Origin: Halobacillus locisalis
GTDB taxonomy: Bacteria; Bacillota; Bacilli; Bacillales; Halobacillaceae
Assembly: GCF_013694105.1 (NCBI RefSeq)
Contig: NZ_JACEFG010000007.1
Location: 1-54,282, forward strand
Direction of reading: 5' to 3'
DNA: 54,282 nucleotides
Shown here: piece after piece, positions 20,487 to 29,572 of the stretch
How the letters are laid out: each line of letters opens with the position of its first letter
Numbering within the stretch: the first letter of the stretch is position 1
Notes under the pieces: model-generated
What the model saw: the letters and a program-made list of their open reading frames with translations, nothing else
Databases searched by the model: none
What the model was told of the DNA's origin: nothing
Position numbers and translations under genes: made by a program

Positions 20487-20525
20487 AGGAGTCTAACCTC
20501 TATTCAGGTTAGGCTTCTTTTTTAT
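20487..20525 (+). terminator. spoVG terminator
   Basis: AGGAGTCTAACCT pairs with AGGTTAGGCTTCT, followed by T residues. Confidence 0.85.
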
Positions 20526-20559
20526 TTTTGTAGAATGGTGGGTATCGTTAAGAATAAGT

Positions 20560-20710
20560 AGGTACGTGTCGATGGAATGGGACGTGCGAGGGTGATGGCG
20601 CCTACCCTTGGAGTTCCATCTTATGGACAGGGAATATATACTAAGACAACCTGCCCCTTAGGCCCGCTACCGGTCACGATTGAGCGCCCGTTTGCCAATC
20701 GATGTCAGGA
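20560..20710. other. Structured block between spoVG and glmU, possible IS110-type remnant
   Basis: This stretch is GC-richer than other gaps and contains nested pairing: TGTC plus GATGGAA (20567-20577) with TTCCATC (20614-20620) and GACA (20626-20629), enclosing AGGGT (20589-20593) with ACCCT (20604-20608). Further on it has CCTGCCCCTTAGGCCCGC and GATTGAGCGCCCG. No reading frame with a ribosome site is present on either strand. The pattern reminds me of noncoding ends of IS110/IS1111-family elements in Bacillaceae, but that is recollection, not a search result. It could equally be an unnamed structured RNA. Confidence 0.35.
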
Positions 20711-20739
20711 TTGAAATAAAGCTGGTTTTAAGATATTAT
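20711..20739 (+). promoter_or_regulatory. Candidate sigma-A promoter of glmU-prs
   Basis: TTGAAA (20711-20716), 17 bp, TATTAT (20734-20739), some 33 bp before glmU. Confidence 0.55.
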
Positions 20740-20771
20740 TCATAATGGATAATTAGGATGGAGGTACGTTC

Positions 20772-22151
20772 ATGACGAATCGATACGCTGTCGTTTTGGC
20801 AGCCGGACAAGGAACTCGTATGAAGTCTAAGTTATATAAAGTGTTACATCCTGTATGCGGAAAACCAATGGTTCAACATGTCGTTGACCAACTGAATACA
20901 CTGGATTTAAAAGAATTGATTACGGTGGTCGGTTTTGGAGCGGAGAAGGTTCAAGACCAACTAGGTAAGGATAGTCATTATGTCATCCAGAAAGAGCAGT
21001 TGGGAACAGGTCATGCCGTTTTGCAGGCAGAAGATATTTTAGCCGATAAAGAGGGAACGACCGTTGTTGTATGTGGAGACACCCCTTTGTTAACGGGAGA
21101 AACGATGCAGCAGCTTCTCGATCACCACGATTCTGAAAAAGCAAAAGCCACGATTTTAACAGCACATGCTGAGGACCCTTCAGGGTATGGTCGTGTCATT
21201 CGCGGTGGCAATGGTCAAGTCGAGCGAATCGTCGAGCAAAAAGATGCTTCGGACGAGGAACAGGCTATTCAAGAGATCAACACAGGTACGTACTGTTTTG
21301 ATAATCAGGCGCTTTTCCAGGCGTTACAAAATGTGTCTAATGATAATGTACAAGGGGAATACTATCTCCCTGATGTCATCGAAATATTGAAGAAGCAGTC
21401 GGAGACGATCAGTGCCTATCAAACGCCTGATTTCTCAGAATCCTTAGGTGTCAATGATCGTGTTGCGCTATCGAAAGCGGAGACCCTGATGAAGCAGAGG
21501 ACAAATGAGAAGCATATGCGCGCTGGAGTAACCATCGTCGATCCGGCAAATACCTATATAGGTCCAGATGTGACGATTGGACAAGACGTAACGATTCATC
21601 CGGGATGTGTGTTAGAAGGGGAAACGACAGTAGAAGATGACGCTGTTATCGGTCCTCACTCCACTATCTCAGGTTGTTCCATCGGCCAAGCTACTGTCTT
21701 AAAGCAAAGCGTAGCAACAAGCAGCCGTATCGGAGCTCGTGTACAGATTGGACCATTCGCTCATATTCGCCCTCAATCTTCACTCGAAGACGATGTAAAA
21801 GTCGGTAATTTCGTAGAAGTGAAAAAAGCTTCCTTCGGTAAAGGAAGTAAAGCTTCTCATCTAAGTTATATTGGCGATGCAGAAGTCGGAAGCGGAGTGA
21901 ACATTGGTTGTGGTACGATTACAGTGAACTATGACGGACAGAATAAGTTCTTAACAACGATCGAAGATGATGCGTTCATCGGTTGTAACTCCAATTTGGT
22001 TGCGCCCGTAACGGTAGGAAAAGGCGCTTATGTAGCGGCCGGTTCTACCATTAATGAAGATGTACCAGCAGAAGCTTTGTCGATTGCACGTTCTCGTCAA
22101 ACGAATAAAGAAGGCTATGCAACGAAAATGAAATCAATCAAAAAAGACTAA
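20772..22151 (+). CDS. glmU: Bifunctional GlmU: GlcNAc-1-P uridyltransferase / GlcN-1-P acetyltransferase
   Basis: GlmU makes UDP-N-acetylglucosamine, the precursor of peptidoglycan and teichoic acid linkage units. The 459 residues divide into an N-terminal nucleotidyltransferase domain (about 1-230) and a C-terminal left-handed beta-helix with hexapeptide repeats (about 250-445). The first has the signature [11 protein letters not shown] at 10-20 and GDTPLLTG near residue 102. The second shows the acetyltransferase residues in [10 protein letters not shown] and [13 protein letters not shown] 20772 follows GATGGAGG. It is 15 bp ahead of prs and probably cotranscribed. Confidence 0.97.
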   Translation: MTNRYAVVLAAGQGTRMKSKLYKVLHPVCGKPMVQHVVDQLNTLDLKELITVVGFGAEKVQDQLGKDSHYVIQKEQLGTGHAVLQAEDILADKEGTTVVVCGDTPLLTGETMQQLLDHHDSEKAKATILTAHAEDPSGYGRVIRGGNGQVERIVEQKDASDEEQAIQEINTGTYCFDNQALFQALQNVSNDNVQGEYYLPDVIEILKKQSETISAYQTPDFSESLGVNDRVALSKAETLMKQRTNEKHMRAGVTIVDPANTYIGPDVTIGQDVTIHPGCVLEGETTVEDDAVIGPHSTISGCSIGQATVLKQSVATSSRIGARVQIGPFAHIRPQSSLEDDVKVGNFVEVKKASFGKGSKASHLSYIGDAEVGSGVNIGCGTITVNYDGQNKFLTTIEDDAFIGCNSNLVAPVTVGKGAYVAAGSTINEDVPAEALSIARSRQTNKEGYATKMKSIKKD

Positions 22152-22166
22152 CGGAGGGTTCAATCC

Positions 22167-23120
22167 ATGGCAACGGGTTATAAGGATTCAAACTTAAAAG
22201 TGTTCTCCTTAAATTCTAATCCTGATTTAGCAAGCGAGATTGCGGATAACATCGGGGTAGAATTAGGTAAATGTACAGTGACGAGCTTCAGTGACGGGGA
22301 AATCCAAATCAATATTGAAGAAAGTATTCGCGGTTGTGACGTTTATGTGGTTCAATCAACGTGTGAACCAGTCAACCAGCATATCATGGAGCTCTTGATC
22401 ATGATTGATGCGTTGAAACGTGCATCAGCTAGAACCATCAATATTGTGATGCCTTATTACGGATATGCGAGACAGGACCGTAAAGCGCGCGCTCGTGAAC
22501 CGATTACGGCGAAGTTGATTGCCGACCTATTGGAAACAGCAGGAGCATCACGCGTTCTGATGTTAGACTTGCATGCCCCTCAGATCCAAGGGTTCTTCAA
22601 TTTACCGATCGATCACTTAGTCGGTGTACCTATTCTTTCCGATTACTTTGAAGAGAAGAATTTCGAAGATCTTGTCATTGTTTCACCTGACCACGGTGGT
22701 GTGACCCGAGCTCGTAAAATGGCGGATCGTCTGAAGGCTCCGATTGCCATCATCGATAAGCGACGTCCGCGTCCGAACGTGGCCGAAGTCATGAATATTG
22801 TTGGTAACATCGAAGGAAAGACCGCTATTTTAATTGACGATATTATCGATACGGCAGGTACGATCACTTTAGCCGCCAACGCTTTGATAGAGAATGGCGC
22901 TAAAGATGTCTATGCTTGTTGTACGCACCCAGTGCTATCTGGACCTGCGATCGAACGTATCGAGAATTCTAAGATTAAAGAACTTGTGGTCACCAACACT
23001 ATTCCGCTCGGCGAAGACAAATCCAGCGAGAAAATCACAGAATTATCTGTTGCAGGACTGATCAGTGAAGCGATCATCCGTGTTCATGAACGTCAATCCA
23101 TCAGCATTTTGTTTGATTAA
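22167..23120 (+). CDS. prs: Ribose-phosphate pyrophosphokinase
   Basis: Prs makes PRPP from ribose 5-phosphate and ATP for nucleotide, histidine and tryptophan synthesis. In this window hprT uses PRPP and PurR senses it. The 317-residue class I enzyme has [16 protein letters not shown] (about 38), the ATP-binding [17 protein letters not shown] near residues 98-114, the metal site [11 protein letters not shown] near residue 135 and the PRPP loop [12 protein letters not shown] near residue 219-230. Start ATG 22167 follows CGGAGGG. The neighbour order glmU-prs-ctc-pth is conserved in Bacillaceae. Confidence 0.97.
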   Translation: MATGYKDSNLKVFSLNSNPDLASEIADNIGVELGKCTVTSFSDGEIQINIEESIRGCDVYVVQSTCEPVNQHIMELLIMIDALKRASARTINIVMPYYGYARQDRKARAREPITAKLIADLLETAGASRVLMLDLHAPQIQGFFNLPIDHLVGVPILSDYFEEKNFEDLVIVSPDHGGVTRARKMADRLKAPIAIIDKRRPRPNVAEVMNIVGNIEGKTAILIDDIIDTAGTITLAANALIENGAKDVYACCTHPVLSGPAIERIENSKIKELVVTNTIPLGEDKSSEKITELSVAGLISEAIIRVHERQSISILFD

Positions 23121-23132
23121 TTTTTGTAAATA

Positions 23133-23159
23133 GGTTTAACTCTGCGAATTAACGGGAAA
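23133..23159 (+). promoter_or_regulatory. Sigma-B promoter of ctc
   Basis: GGTTTAA (23133-23139), a 14-bp spacer and GGGAAA (23154-23159) fit the sigma-B consensus GTTTAA-n12-14-GGGWAW. ctc is a classical sigma-B gene. Confidence 0.75.
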
Positions 23160-23206
23160 CTGATATAAATGACAAACGATTGGTATTTATATGGAGGTTG
23201 ATTAAT

Positions 23207-23866
23207 TTGGCTATTAAACTAAAAGCGAATCAAAGAGAAAATCTCAAACAATCCGTTACACGTGAACTGCGACTGGAAGGTAAGGTACCTAGCGTAGTGT
23301 ACGGAAAAGATAACGAACCGATCACAGTATCTGTGAACAGTATTGAACTACTTAAAACAGTTCGTGATGAAGGTAAAAACGCAATTATCTCATTAGATAT
23401 TGATGGTAATGATACGGTAGACGTGATGCTACACGAATACCAAGTGGATCCTCTTAAGGACGAGCTTATACATGCTGACTTCTATGTAGTGAATATGTCA
23501 GAAGAAATGGACGTCCAAGTCCCTGTACACTTAGAAGGTGAAGCAGCAGGATCCAAAGAAGGCGGCGTATTACAACAGCCACTTTATGAATTGGCAATCC
23601 GTGCGAAGCCTGCTGATATTCCGGAAGAGATCACAGTTGACGTATCTGAGATGAACATCGGAGACAGTGTTCTTGTCAGCGATCTGAAGGCATCTCGTAA
23701 ATACGAAATTACGGAAGATGATGACACAACCATTGCTGTTGTCACTCCACCGGAAGAAATGCCTGAAGAGCCGGATACAGAAAATGCCGATGCTGAACCA
23801 GAAGTCATCAACGAGAAAAGTGATGATGAAGGCGAAGAAGAAACGGAAACAGAAGATAAAGCATAA
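23207..23866 (+). CDS. ctc: General stress protein Ctc, ribosomal protein bL25 (CTC form)
   Basis: Ctc is the long, two-domain form of L25; it binds 5S rRNA in the 50S subunit and is induced by general stress through sigma-B. The 219-residue product has an N-terminal L25 domain (about 1-92) and a C-terminal TL5-type domain (about 95-185). The tail of about 35 residues is very rich in glutamate and aspartate and somewhat longer than in B. subtilis, in keeping with a halotolerant proteome. The start is TTG 23207 with ATGGAGG about 10 bases upstream; the ATG-like extension to 23180 overlaps that ribosome site. A sigma-B promoter lies upstream. Confidence 0.93.
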   Translation: MAIKLKANQRENLKQSVTRELRLEGKVPSVVYGKDNEPITVSVNSIELLKTVRDEGKNAIISLDIDGNDTVDVMLHEYQVDPLKDELIHADFYVVNMSEEMDVQVPVHLEGEAAGSKEGGVLQQPLYELAIRAKPADIPEEITVDVSEMNIGDSVLVSDLKASRKYEITEDDDTTIAVVTPPEEMPEEPDTENADAEPEVINEKSDDEGEEETETEDKA

Positions 23867-23880
23867 GCAAGACAATGAAC

Positions 23881-23911
23881 AGGGGCGAGGCCAGAGGGCC
23901 CGCCCTTTTTC
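23881..23911 (+). terminator. ctc terminator 1
   Basis: A GC-rich hairpin (AGGGGCGAGGCC with GGCCCGCCCTT) is followed by T residues. Confidence 0.8.
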
Positions 23912-23924
23912 TTTCATTCATGAA

Positions 23925-23953
23925 GATGTCGGTAGCGTTTGACATCTTTTTTA
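23925..23953 (+). terminator. ctc terminator 2
   Basis: GATGTC pairs with GACATC over a 10-base loop, followed by six T residues. The right arm forms a TTGACA 21 bp before an extended -10 (TGATATAAT, 23964-23971) that may start pth transcription. Confidence 0.6.
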
Positions 23954-24032
23954 TATAAGCTTTGATATAATGAAAAGAAGCCTTTATGAGTTTCTAAGCT
24001 ACTAATCATCGAAGAAGAAAAGGGAGTTATGA

Positions 24033-24596
24033 ATGAAGTGTATTGTTGGACTGGGAAACCCAGGTAAAAAATACGAAAAAACAAGACATAATATCGGCTT
24101 TATGGTTCTAGATGAACTTGCTGACCAAAATCATTGGTCATTGACGCAAAAGAAATTCCGCGGTGTCTATACGGCGGAACATGTAGATGGCGAGAAAGTT
24201 CTTCTGTTGAAACCACAGACGTATATGAATTTATCAGGAGAGTCTGTACGAGCGTTCATGGATTATTACGACATCGACGTGGAAGATGTGCTCGTCGTAT
24301 ATGATGACTTGGATTTGCCTCCAGGAAAGATCCGTCTGCGTAAAAAAGGTGGGCATGGTGGCCATAATGGTATCCGAAATATGATCGATCACTTAGGTAC
24401 TAAAGAATTTAAGCGCTTGCGCGTGGGGATTGGAAGGCCAGAAGCCCCTGCAACGGTCATTGATTATGTACTGGGTGAATTTCCGAAGTCCGAGTCTGAA
24501 GCCGTGGCTGATAGCATTGAGCAATCCGTAAAGGCGTGCGAAGCGTGGATCGGCATGTCCTTTAACGAAGTGATGAATGAATTTAATGCTAAATAG
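24033..24596 (+). CDS. pth: Peptidyl-tRNA hydrolase
   Basis: Pth frees tRNAs from peptidyl-tRNAs that drop off the ribosome. The 187-residue sequence has the family signature [18 protein letters not shown] at about 6-23 with catalytic His20, the [10 protein letters not shown] motif near residue 62, [19 protein letters not shown] near residue 88, and GGHNGIRNM near residue 110. Length is typical. Start ATG 24033 follows AAGGGAG. In several Bacilli pth and mfd are close neighbours, here with fin between them. Confidence 0.96.
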   Translation: MKCIVGLGNPGKKYEKTRHNIGFMVLDELADQNHWSLTQKKFRGVYTAEHVDGEKVLLLKPQTYMNLSGESVRAFMDYYDIDVEDVLVVYDDLDLPPGKIRLRKKGGHGGHNGIRNMIDHLGTKEFKRLRVGIGRPEAPATVIDYVLGEFPKSESEAVADSIEQSVKACEAWIGMSFNEVMNEFNAK

Positions 24597-24618
24597 AGCG
24601 GTCTAGAACGCTCTTTTG
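24596..24618 (+). terminator. pth terminator
   Basis: The short hairpin GAGCG / CGCTC with four T residues starts at the last base of the stop codon. It is weak. Confidence 0.5.
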
Positions 24619-24647
24619 TATAACCCAGTGAAATGCCGGCAAAACTA
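24618..24647 (+). promoter_or_regulatory. Sigma-F promoter of fin
   Basis: GTATA (24618-24622), 15 bp, GGCAAAACTA (24638-24647). The -10 fits GGnrAnAmTw at every position. fin is a sigma-F gene in B. subtilis. Confidence 0.72.
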
Positions 24648-24677
24648 ATGACCATCAACTCTTCAAGGAGGATGGAA

Positions 24678-24908
24678 ATGAAAATTCGTTATTTTTGTCG
24701 GCACTGTCAACGTCAGGTTGGTGAATTGGATGCTAGACAAGTGGATGTATCACAACTTGGGTTCGACGTGCTGAATGATGATGACCAGCAACAGATGGTC
24801 CATAGCGCCAGTAATGGAGATCTGAACATCCGAACCATTTGTGATTCATGCAAAGAAGGCTTAGATCAGCATCCTCACTATCATGAATTAGATAATTTTA
24901 TTCATTAA
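24678..24908 (+). CDS. fin: Anti-sigma-F factor Fin (YabK)
   Basis: Fin is a 76-residue zinc-ribbon protein that inhibits sigma-F in the forespore and helps the switch to sigma-G. Two CxxC pairs are visible: CRHC near residues 8-11 and CDSC near residue 57-60. A histidine-rich C-terminus follows. I choose ATG 24678 (MKIRYFCRHC) because AAGGAGGA lies 6 bases upstream and the length then equals B. subtilis Fin; the earlier frame start at 24633 lies in the promoter. A sigma-F promoter precedes it. It is followed closely by mfd. Confidence 0.9.
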   Translation: MKIRYFCRHCQRQVGELDARQVDVSQLGFDVLNDDDQQQMVHSASNGDLNIRTICDSCKEGLDQHPHYHELDNFIH

Positions 24909-24943
24909 GTCCTGTAACAAGCGGGATGGTGGAGGAGTTCGCT

Positions 24944-27900
24944 ATGCAAGGATTAAAGGATTATTTACACAGACAGGATGATATCCATTCTGTTGTCGAC
25001 GGGTTTGAATCCGGAATAAAAGAGCAAATGATTGCTGGTTTATCAGGAGCATCGAGAAGTTTAATGATTTCACTATTGAAAGAGTCATTAAAGCGACCGG
25101 TGCTCCTTGTCACTCATCAGCTGATCCAAGCTCAACAATTATATGATGACCTTCAAGAGCTGACGGATGCTGATCAAGTTCACTTGTATCCGGTAAATGA
25201 ATTGATGGCTTCTGAAATTGCTATCGCCAGTCCAGAGTTACGAAGTCAACGGATCGAGTCATTGAATCAGTGGCTCAACCAAGACTCAGGGCTTTTGATC
25301 GCGCCTGTCGCTGCGTTGAAACGAGTCATGCCACCGAAAACCTACTGGGAGCATAATCAGCTCCCTTTTCGTGTTGGAGAAGAAATTGATTTGGATGGTT
25401 ATTTAAACCGCTTCATCCAAATGGGATATGAACGGACAGAAATGGTGGCGACACCGGGGGAGTTTTCCATTCGCGGGGGCATTATGGATGTTTATCCGTT
25501 AACCTCAGAATTCCCGTACCGAATTGAATTATTCGATACCGAAGTGGACTCGATTCGAACCTTCGACTCAGAAACCCAACGATCGCACCAAAAGCTGGAC
25601 GAAGTGACCATAGGCCCTGCTACCGAACTTCTCTTACAAGCTGAGGACTTTGCTCGCGCTGAACAACGTCTAGAGTCGTCGTTGAGTGATTCGTTAAAGA
25701 AACTTCAGAAGACAGAAGCCAAAGAGACCCTGAACGACGTAATTGAACACGACATTGATCGTTTGAAGCAGCAAGACCGCTTTGAAGAGATGTATAAATA
25801 CATCGGTTATTTTTATGAACAAGCGCATAGTCTATTAGATTATTTGCCGAAAAATGGCCTGATGGTGCTCGATGAAATGAGCCGAATCCAGGAGACGGCC
25901 AACCGTTTAGACCAAGAAGAAGCGGAGTGGCACGAGAGTTTGTTGGAGGCCAATCAGACCGTTCGAGACTTGAAGCTTTCGTTCGATTGGCAAGATACAT
26001 GGGCGAAAATGGACCGTCCGCGTCTCTACATGTCGGTTTTCATGAGACATATACCGAACACGCAACCGCAGAACATCATTAATATTTCCAGTCGCCAAAT
26101 GCAGCAATTTCATGGGCAAATGAACTTATTGAAAAATGAAATGGACCGGTGGAACAAGCAAGATTTCTCTGTCCTTATTCTCGCTCCTGATAATCAACGA
26201 GCCGAAAAAATCCAAACTGTTCTTGAGGATTATGAGATGGAAGCGGTCATAGCGAAAGAGAGTTCTGTCTCGTTACCTCTGGTGAAGCCGACGATTGTAA
26301 CAGGAAATGTCAGCAGCGGTTTCGAGTTCCCTATGCATCAACTCGCCGTTCTGACTGAGAATGAACTATTCAAGAAGCGGAAAGCAAAGCCAAAACGTAA
26401 GCAAAAAATGAGCAATGCCGAGCGGATCAAGAATTATCAAGAGCTTAAAGTAGGCGATTATATCGTCCATGCCAATCACGGGATTGGGAAATACTTAGGT
26501 ATAGAAACGCTCGAGATGAATGGAAATCATAAAGATTTTCTGATGGTCAAGTACTCAGGGAACGACAAGCTGTATGTGCCGATCGATCAAATTGACTTGA
26601 TTCAGAAATATGTCGGTTCAGAAGGTAAAGAGCCGAAGATGTACAAACTCGGCGGCAGTGAATGGAAAAAAGTGAAGAGCCGTGTCCAGTCCTCTGTTGA
26701 GGATATTGCCGATGATCTGATCCAACTTTATGCGGAACGTGAAGCCTCCAAAGGGTATGCATTCAGTGAAGATGGCGAAATGCAGCGTGATTTCGAAGCG
26801 GCCTTCCCTTATGAGGAAACCGAAGACCAGATTCGTTGTATCGAAGAAATAAAGGAAGATATGGAGCGTATCCGACCGATGGATCGCTTGCTTTGTGGTG
26901 ATGTTGGGTACGGGAAAACAGAAGTTGCCATCCGCGCAGCCTTTAAAGCGATTCTGGACGGCAAGCAAGTGGCCATTCTCGTTCCAACGACGATCTTGGC
27001 GCAGCAACACTATGAAACGTTGCAGGAGCGTTGCCAAGGGTTCGGGACTAATATTGGATTGATGAGTCGCTTCCGGACGAAAAAGCAGCAGAAAGAAACG
27101 ACCGATCGCTTGAGAAAAGGGCTGGTCGACGTCATTGTGGGCACACACCGGATTTTATCCAAAGATATTGTCTTCAAGGATCTTGGCTTACTGATTGTCG
27201 ATGAAGAGCAGCGATTTGGTGTAAAGCACAAAGAGAAAATCAAACAGCTCAAAAACAACGTCGATGTTTTGACTTTAACAGCGACGCCGATTCCACGTAC
27301 CTTGCATATGTCTATGCTCGGAGTTCGGGATTTGTCGGTCATTGAAACGCCGCCTGCCAACCGCTTCCCGATCCAAACCTATGTGCTCGAATACAATCCG
27401 ATTTTCTTACGCGAAGCGGTCGAGAGGGAAATGGCGCGAGATGGCCAAGTATTCTTTTTATTCAACCGGGTAGAGAATATCGAGAGGATGGCTCAAGAAA
27501 TCTCTGCACTCGTGCCAGAGGCACGTGTGTCGTTTGCTCATGGTCAAATGAATGAAACCGAGCTTGAGAATGTCATGTTCTCCTTCTTAGGTGGAGAGTC
27601 AGACGTCCTCGTCAGTACCACAATCATCGAGACAGGTGTTGATATCCCGAACGTGAATACCCTTATTGTGTACGATGCGGATCGTATGGGCTTGAGTCAG
27701 TTGTACCAGCTACGTGGTCGTGTCGGAAGGTCCAACAGGGTAGCGTACGCTTATTTCACTTATCAAAAAGATAAAGTGCTGACAGAAGTCGCGGAGAAAC
27801 GACTGCAGGCCATTAAAGAATTTACAGAGCTTGGTTCAGGTTTCAAAATTGCCATGAGAGACTTATCGATCCGTGGAGCCGGCAACTTGTTAGGTTCGCA

Positions 27901-28483
27901 ACAACATGGCTTTATCGATTCGGTCGGTTTCGACATGTATTCACAGATGTTGAAGGATGCCATCGAAGCGAAGCAGCAAGGCAAAGAACCTGAAGCGATC
28001 CAGCCGTTCCAGCCTGAGCTAGACGTGATGCTCGATGCGTATATTCCACCGGATTATATCAAAGATGAAAAACAGAAGATTGATATGTATAAAGAATTCC
28101 AAGCGATTGAATCCATTGAAGATATTCATGATCTGAGGGATGAGTTGATGGACCGTTTCGGGGATTACCCTGAGGAAGTGGGCCATTTATTCACTGTCTC
28201 CAGTTTGCGGATCTATGCGAAGCAATCCCGAATCGAATCAATTACTGAGAAAAAGAAAAAAATCGAGATGGTCATGGAAAAAGAACAGAGTCAAAATCTA
28301 GATGGAGCGAAGTTGTTCGAGTTCGCCAATCAATACGGGCGCCTCATTCAATTATCGACAGAAGACAATCAATTGAAGGTGACGTTCACATGGGATAAGA
28401 AATCCCGTTTGACTCGTTATGAAATTGTGGAAGAGTTTATAAGCAAGCTTCCGGAAATGATGCGTGAAACAACGAACGCCTAA
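24944..28483 (+). CDS. mfd: Transcription-repair coupling factor Mfd
   Basis: Mfd displaces RNA polymerase stalled at DNA lesions and recruits the UvrABC system. The 1179-residue protein has the full family architecture. It has an N-terminal UvrB-like region (GEFSIRGGIMDVYP near residue 174), then the RNA polymerase interaction domain (KVGDYIVHANHGIGKYLGIE, near residue 505). The translocase has Walker A GDVGYGKTEVA near residue 645, DEEQ box near 750, TATPIPRT and QLRGRVGRS. A C-terminal TRCF domain closes it. ATG 24944 is preceded by GGTGGAGGAG, which fits better than the ATG at 24926. The stop is followed by repeat copy 4 and, 270 bp on, by a terminator. Confidence 0.97.
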   Translation: MQGLKDYLHRQDDIHSVVDGFESGIKEQMIAGLSGASRSLMISLLKESLKRPVLLVTHQLIQAQQLYDDLQELTDADQVHLYPVNELMASEIAIASPELRSQRIESLNQWLNQDSGLLIAPVAALKRVMPPKTYWEHNQLPFRVGEEIDLDGYLNRFIQMGYERTEMVATPGEFSIRGGIMDVYPLTSEFPYRIELFDTEVDSIRTFDSETQRSHQKLDEVTIGPATELLLQAEDFARAEQRLESSLSDSLKKLQKTEAKETLNDVIEHDIDRLKQQDRFEEMYKYIGYFYEQAHSLLDYLPKNGLMVLDEMSRIQETANRLDQEEAEWHESLLEANQTVRDLKLSFDWQDTWAKMDRPRLYMSVFMRHIPNTQPQNIINISSRQMQQFHGQMNLLKNEMDRWNKQDFSVLILAPDNQRAEKIQTVLEDYEMEAVIAKESSVSLPLVKPTIVTGNVSSGFEFPMHQLAVLTENELFKKRKAKPKRKQKMSNAERIKNYQELKVGDYIVHANHGIGKYLGIETLEMNGNHKDFLMVKYSGNDKLYVPIDQIDLIQKYVGSEGKEPKMYKLGGSEWKKVKSRVQSSVEDIADDLIQLYAEREASKGYAFSEDGEMQRDFEAAFPYEETEDQIRCIEEIKEDMERIRPMDRLLCGDVGYGKTEVAIRAAFKAILDGKQVAILVPTTILAQQHYETLQERCQGFGTNIGLMSRFRTKKQQKETTDRLRKGLVDVIVGTHRILSKDIVFKDLGLLIVDEEQRFGVKHKEKIKQLKNNVDVLTLTATPIPRTLHMSMLGVRDLSVIETPPANRFPIQTYVLEYNPIFLREAVEREMARDGQVFFLFNRVENIERMAQEISALVPEARVSFAHGQMNETELENVMFSFLGGESDVLVSTTIIETGVDIPNVNTLIVYDADRMGLSQLYQLRGRVGRSNRVAYAYFTYQKDKVLTEVAEKRLQAIKEFTELGSGFKIAMRDLSIRGAGNLLGSQQHGFIDSVGFDMYSQMLKDAIEAKQQGKEPEAIQPFQPELDVMLDAYIPPDYIKDEKQKIDMYKEFQAIESIEDIHDLRDELMDRFGDYPEEVGHLFTVSSLRIYAKQSRIESITEKKKKIEMVMEKEQSQNLDGAKLFEFANQYGRLIQLSTEDNQLKVTFTWDKKSRLTRYEIVEEFISKLPEMMRETTNA

Positions 28484-28533
28484 CTTGAATAGCATTAAAG
28501 CTACTTTCGGTTCTCCAAAAAATGAGAGCGTCC

Positions 28534-28653
28534 GGTGGTGGAGAAACGACTCCCTTTCCGCAGGCGGCGGTGAGCTTCCTCGCTCGCTTCGCGACCTGCG
28601 GGATCTCACCAGGCCCGCATATCCTGCAGGAGTGTCGCCGTTTCTCCACCACC
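28534..28653 (-). repeat. Dispersed palindromic repeat, copy 4
   Basis: The arms GGTGGTGGAGAAACG (28534-28548) and CGTTTCTCCACCACC (28639-28653) are a perfect 15-bp inverted repeat. The core is in reverse orientation (CTCCCTTTCCGC, GAGCTTCCTCGC, CTGCGGGATCTCACC, GCAGGAGTGTCG). It lies between the mfd stop and the mfd terminator, so it is probably part of the mfd transcript. Confidence 0.88.
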
Positions 28654-28683
28654 TCAGGATATGTATGCGGAACCTTTAAGACT

Positions 28684-28720
28684 CCATCCCACGGCATTCT
28701 TAAGGTGTTCTAACAGAACC
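28684..28720. repeat. Orphan arm of the palindromic repeat
   Basis: CCATCCCACGG (28684-28694) and TAACAGAACC (28711-28720), with a related spacer, match the reverse complement of 32970-33005, the left outer flank of repeat copy 5. No repeat body adjoins it. It looks like a leftover of a truncated or excised copy 31 bp after copy 4. Confidence 0.7.
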
Positions 28721-28749
28721 TGTCCACAGACATCTGCAGGAAACATGCA

Positions 28750-28779
28750 AAAAAGCCCTCAAACGAGGGCTTTTTTTTA
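28750..28779 (+). terminator. mfd terminator
   Basis: AAAAAGCCCTC pairs with GAGGGCTTTTT, followed by further T residues. Confidence 0.9.
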
Positions 28780-28829
28780 CATAATTCGACTATTTATCCG
28801 TTGTTTCATAAAAAAATCCATACGTAGGG

Positions 28830-28859
28830 TGTATAGGTTTTTATTGCTGAATCATACTA
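28830..28859 (+). promoter_or_regulatory. Sigma-G promoter of spoVT
   Basis: TGTATA (28830-28835), 17 bp, CATACTA (28853-28859). The -10 is perfect. spoVT is a sigma-G gene in B. subtilis. Confidence 0.65.
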
Positions 28860-28941
28860 TCTGTAATCACCTGCTTATTCTGCATGCGACTCAAACAGGA
28901 TAATGAAGGCCCAACATCATAGAAAGGGAGGCAGCATAAGA

Positions 28942-29478
28942 ATGAAAGCAACAGGCATTGTACGTCGTATAGATGATTTAGGTCGAGTTGTGATACCGAA
29001 GGAAATCCGTCGCACATTACGCATCCGCGAAGGAGATCCATTAGAAATATTCGTCGATCGAGAAGGGGAAGTAATTTTGAAGAAGTATTCCCCGATCAGC
29101 GAGCTAGGTGATTTTGCAAAAGAATATGCAGAAGCGTTAAGTGAATCTTTAGAAGCCCCTGTGCTCATTTGTGACCGCGATGAATTTGTCGCTGTTGCAG
29201 GGGGAGTGAAAAAAGAGTACTTAAATCAGTCGATTGGATCCAAGATTGAAGATGTCATGAACAACCGCACGATGTCCATGGAGAAGCACCCAGCCCCTAT
29301 TGAATTTGTGAAGGGCCAAGAAGAAGAAGTGACTTCCTTTATTATTTATCCTATCATTGCTCAAGGAGACCCGATTGGTTGCGTGGTCGCTATGACGAAA
29401 GAAGGATCCCCGATTGAAGATGGTACAGAGAAAGTGCTTCAGACGGCTGCCAGTTTTTTGGCCAAGCAGATGGAGTAG
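28942..29478 (+). CDS. spoVT: Stage V sporulation regulator SpoVT
   Basis: SpoVT fine-tunes the sigma-G regulon in the forespore. The 178-residue product has an AbrB-like swapped-hairpin DNA-binding domain (about 1-50, GIVRRIDDLGRVVIPKEIRR within it) and a C-terminal GAF domain (about 55-178). It is a paralogue of the AbrB encoded at 9083. ATG 28942 follows AAAGGGAGG; an in-frame ATG at 28903 has no ribosome site. A sigma-G promoter precedes and a terminator follows. Confidence 0.95.
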   Translation: MKATGIVRRIDDLGRVVIPKEIRRTLRIREGDPLEIFVDREGEVILKKYSPISELGDFAKEYAEALSESLEAPVLICDRDEFVAVAGGVKKEYLNQSIGSKIEDVMNNRTMSMEKHPAPIEFVKGQEEEVTSFIIYPIIAQGDPIGCVVAMTKEGSPIEDGTEKVLQTAASFLAKQME

Positions 29479-29482
29479 CACG

Positions 29483-29520
29483 AAAAGGTCAGATCCATAA
29501 CGAGACGGGTCTGACCTTTT
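29483..29520 (+). terminator. spoVT terminator
   Basis: AAAAGGTCAGA pairs with TCTGACCTTTT. Confidence 0.85.
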
Positions 29521-29563
29521 GTGTGTATGAACACGCCGAGTCAATCGAAATCCCCTCCCCATA

Positions 29564-29572
29564 TGATATAAT
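29564..29572 (+). promoter_or_regulatory. Extended -10 promoter of the yabM group
   Basis: TGATATAAT is a perfect -10 (TATAAT, 29567-29572) with the TG extension. No good -35 is visible. An ATG at 29579 lies only 7 bp beyond and cannot be the start for this transcript. Confidence 0.5.

Noticed and set aside
24596-24677. Start of fin at 24633
   Set aside because: This frame start lies within the sigma-F -10 region, and the product would be longer than all known Fin proteins.
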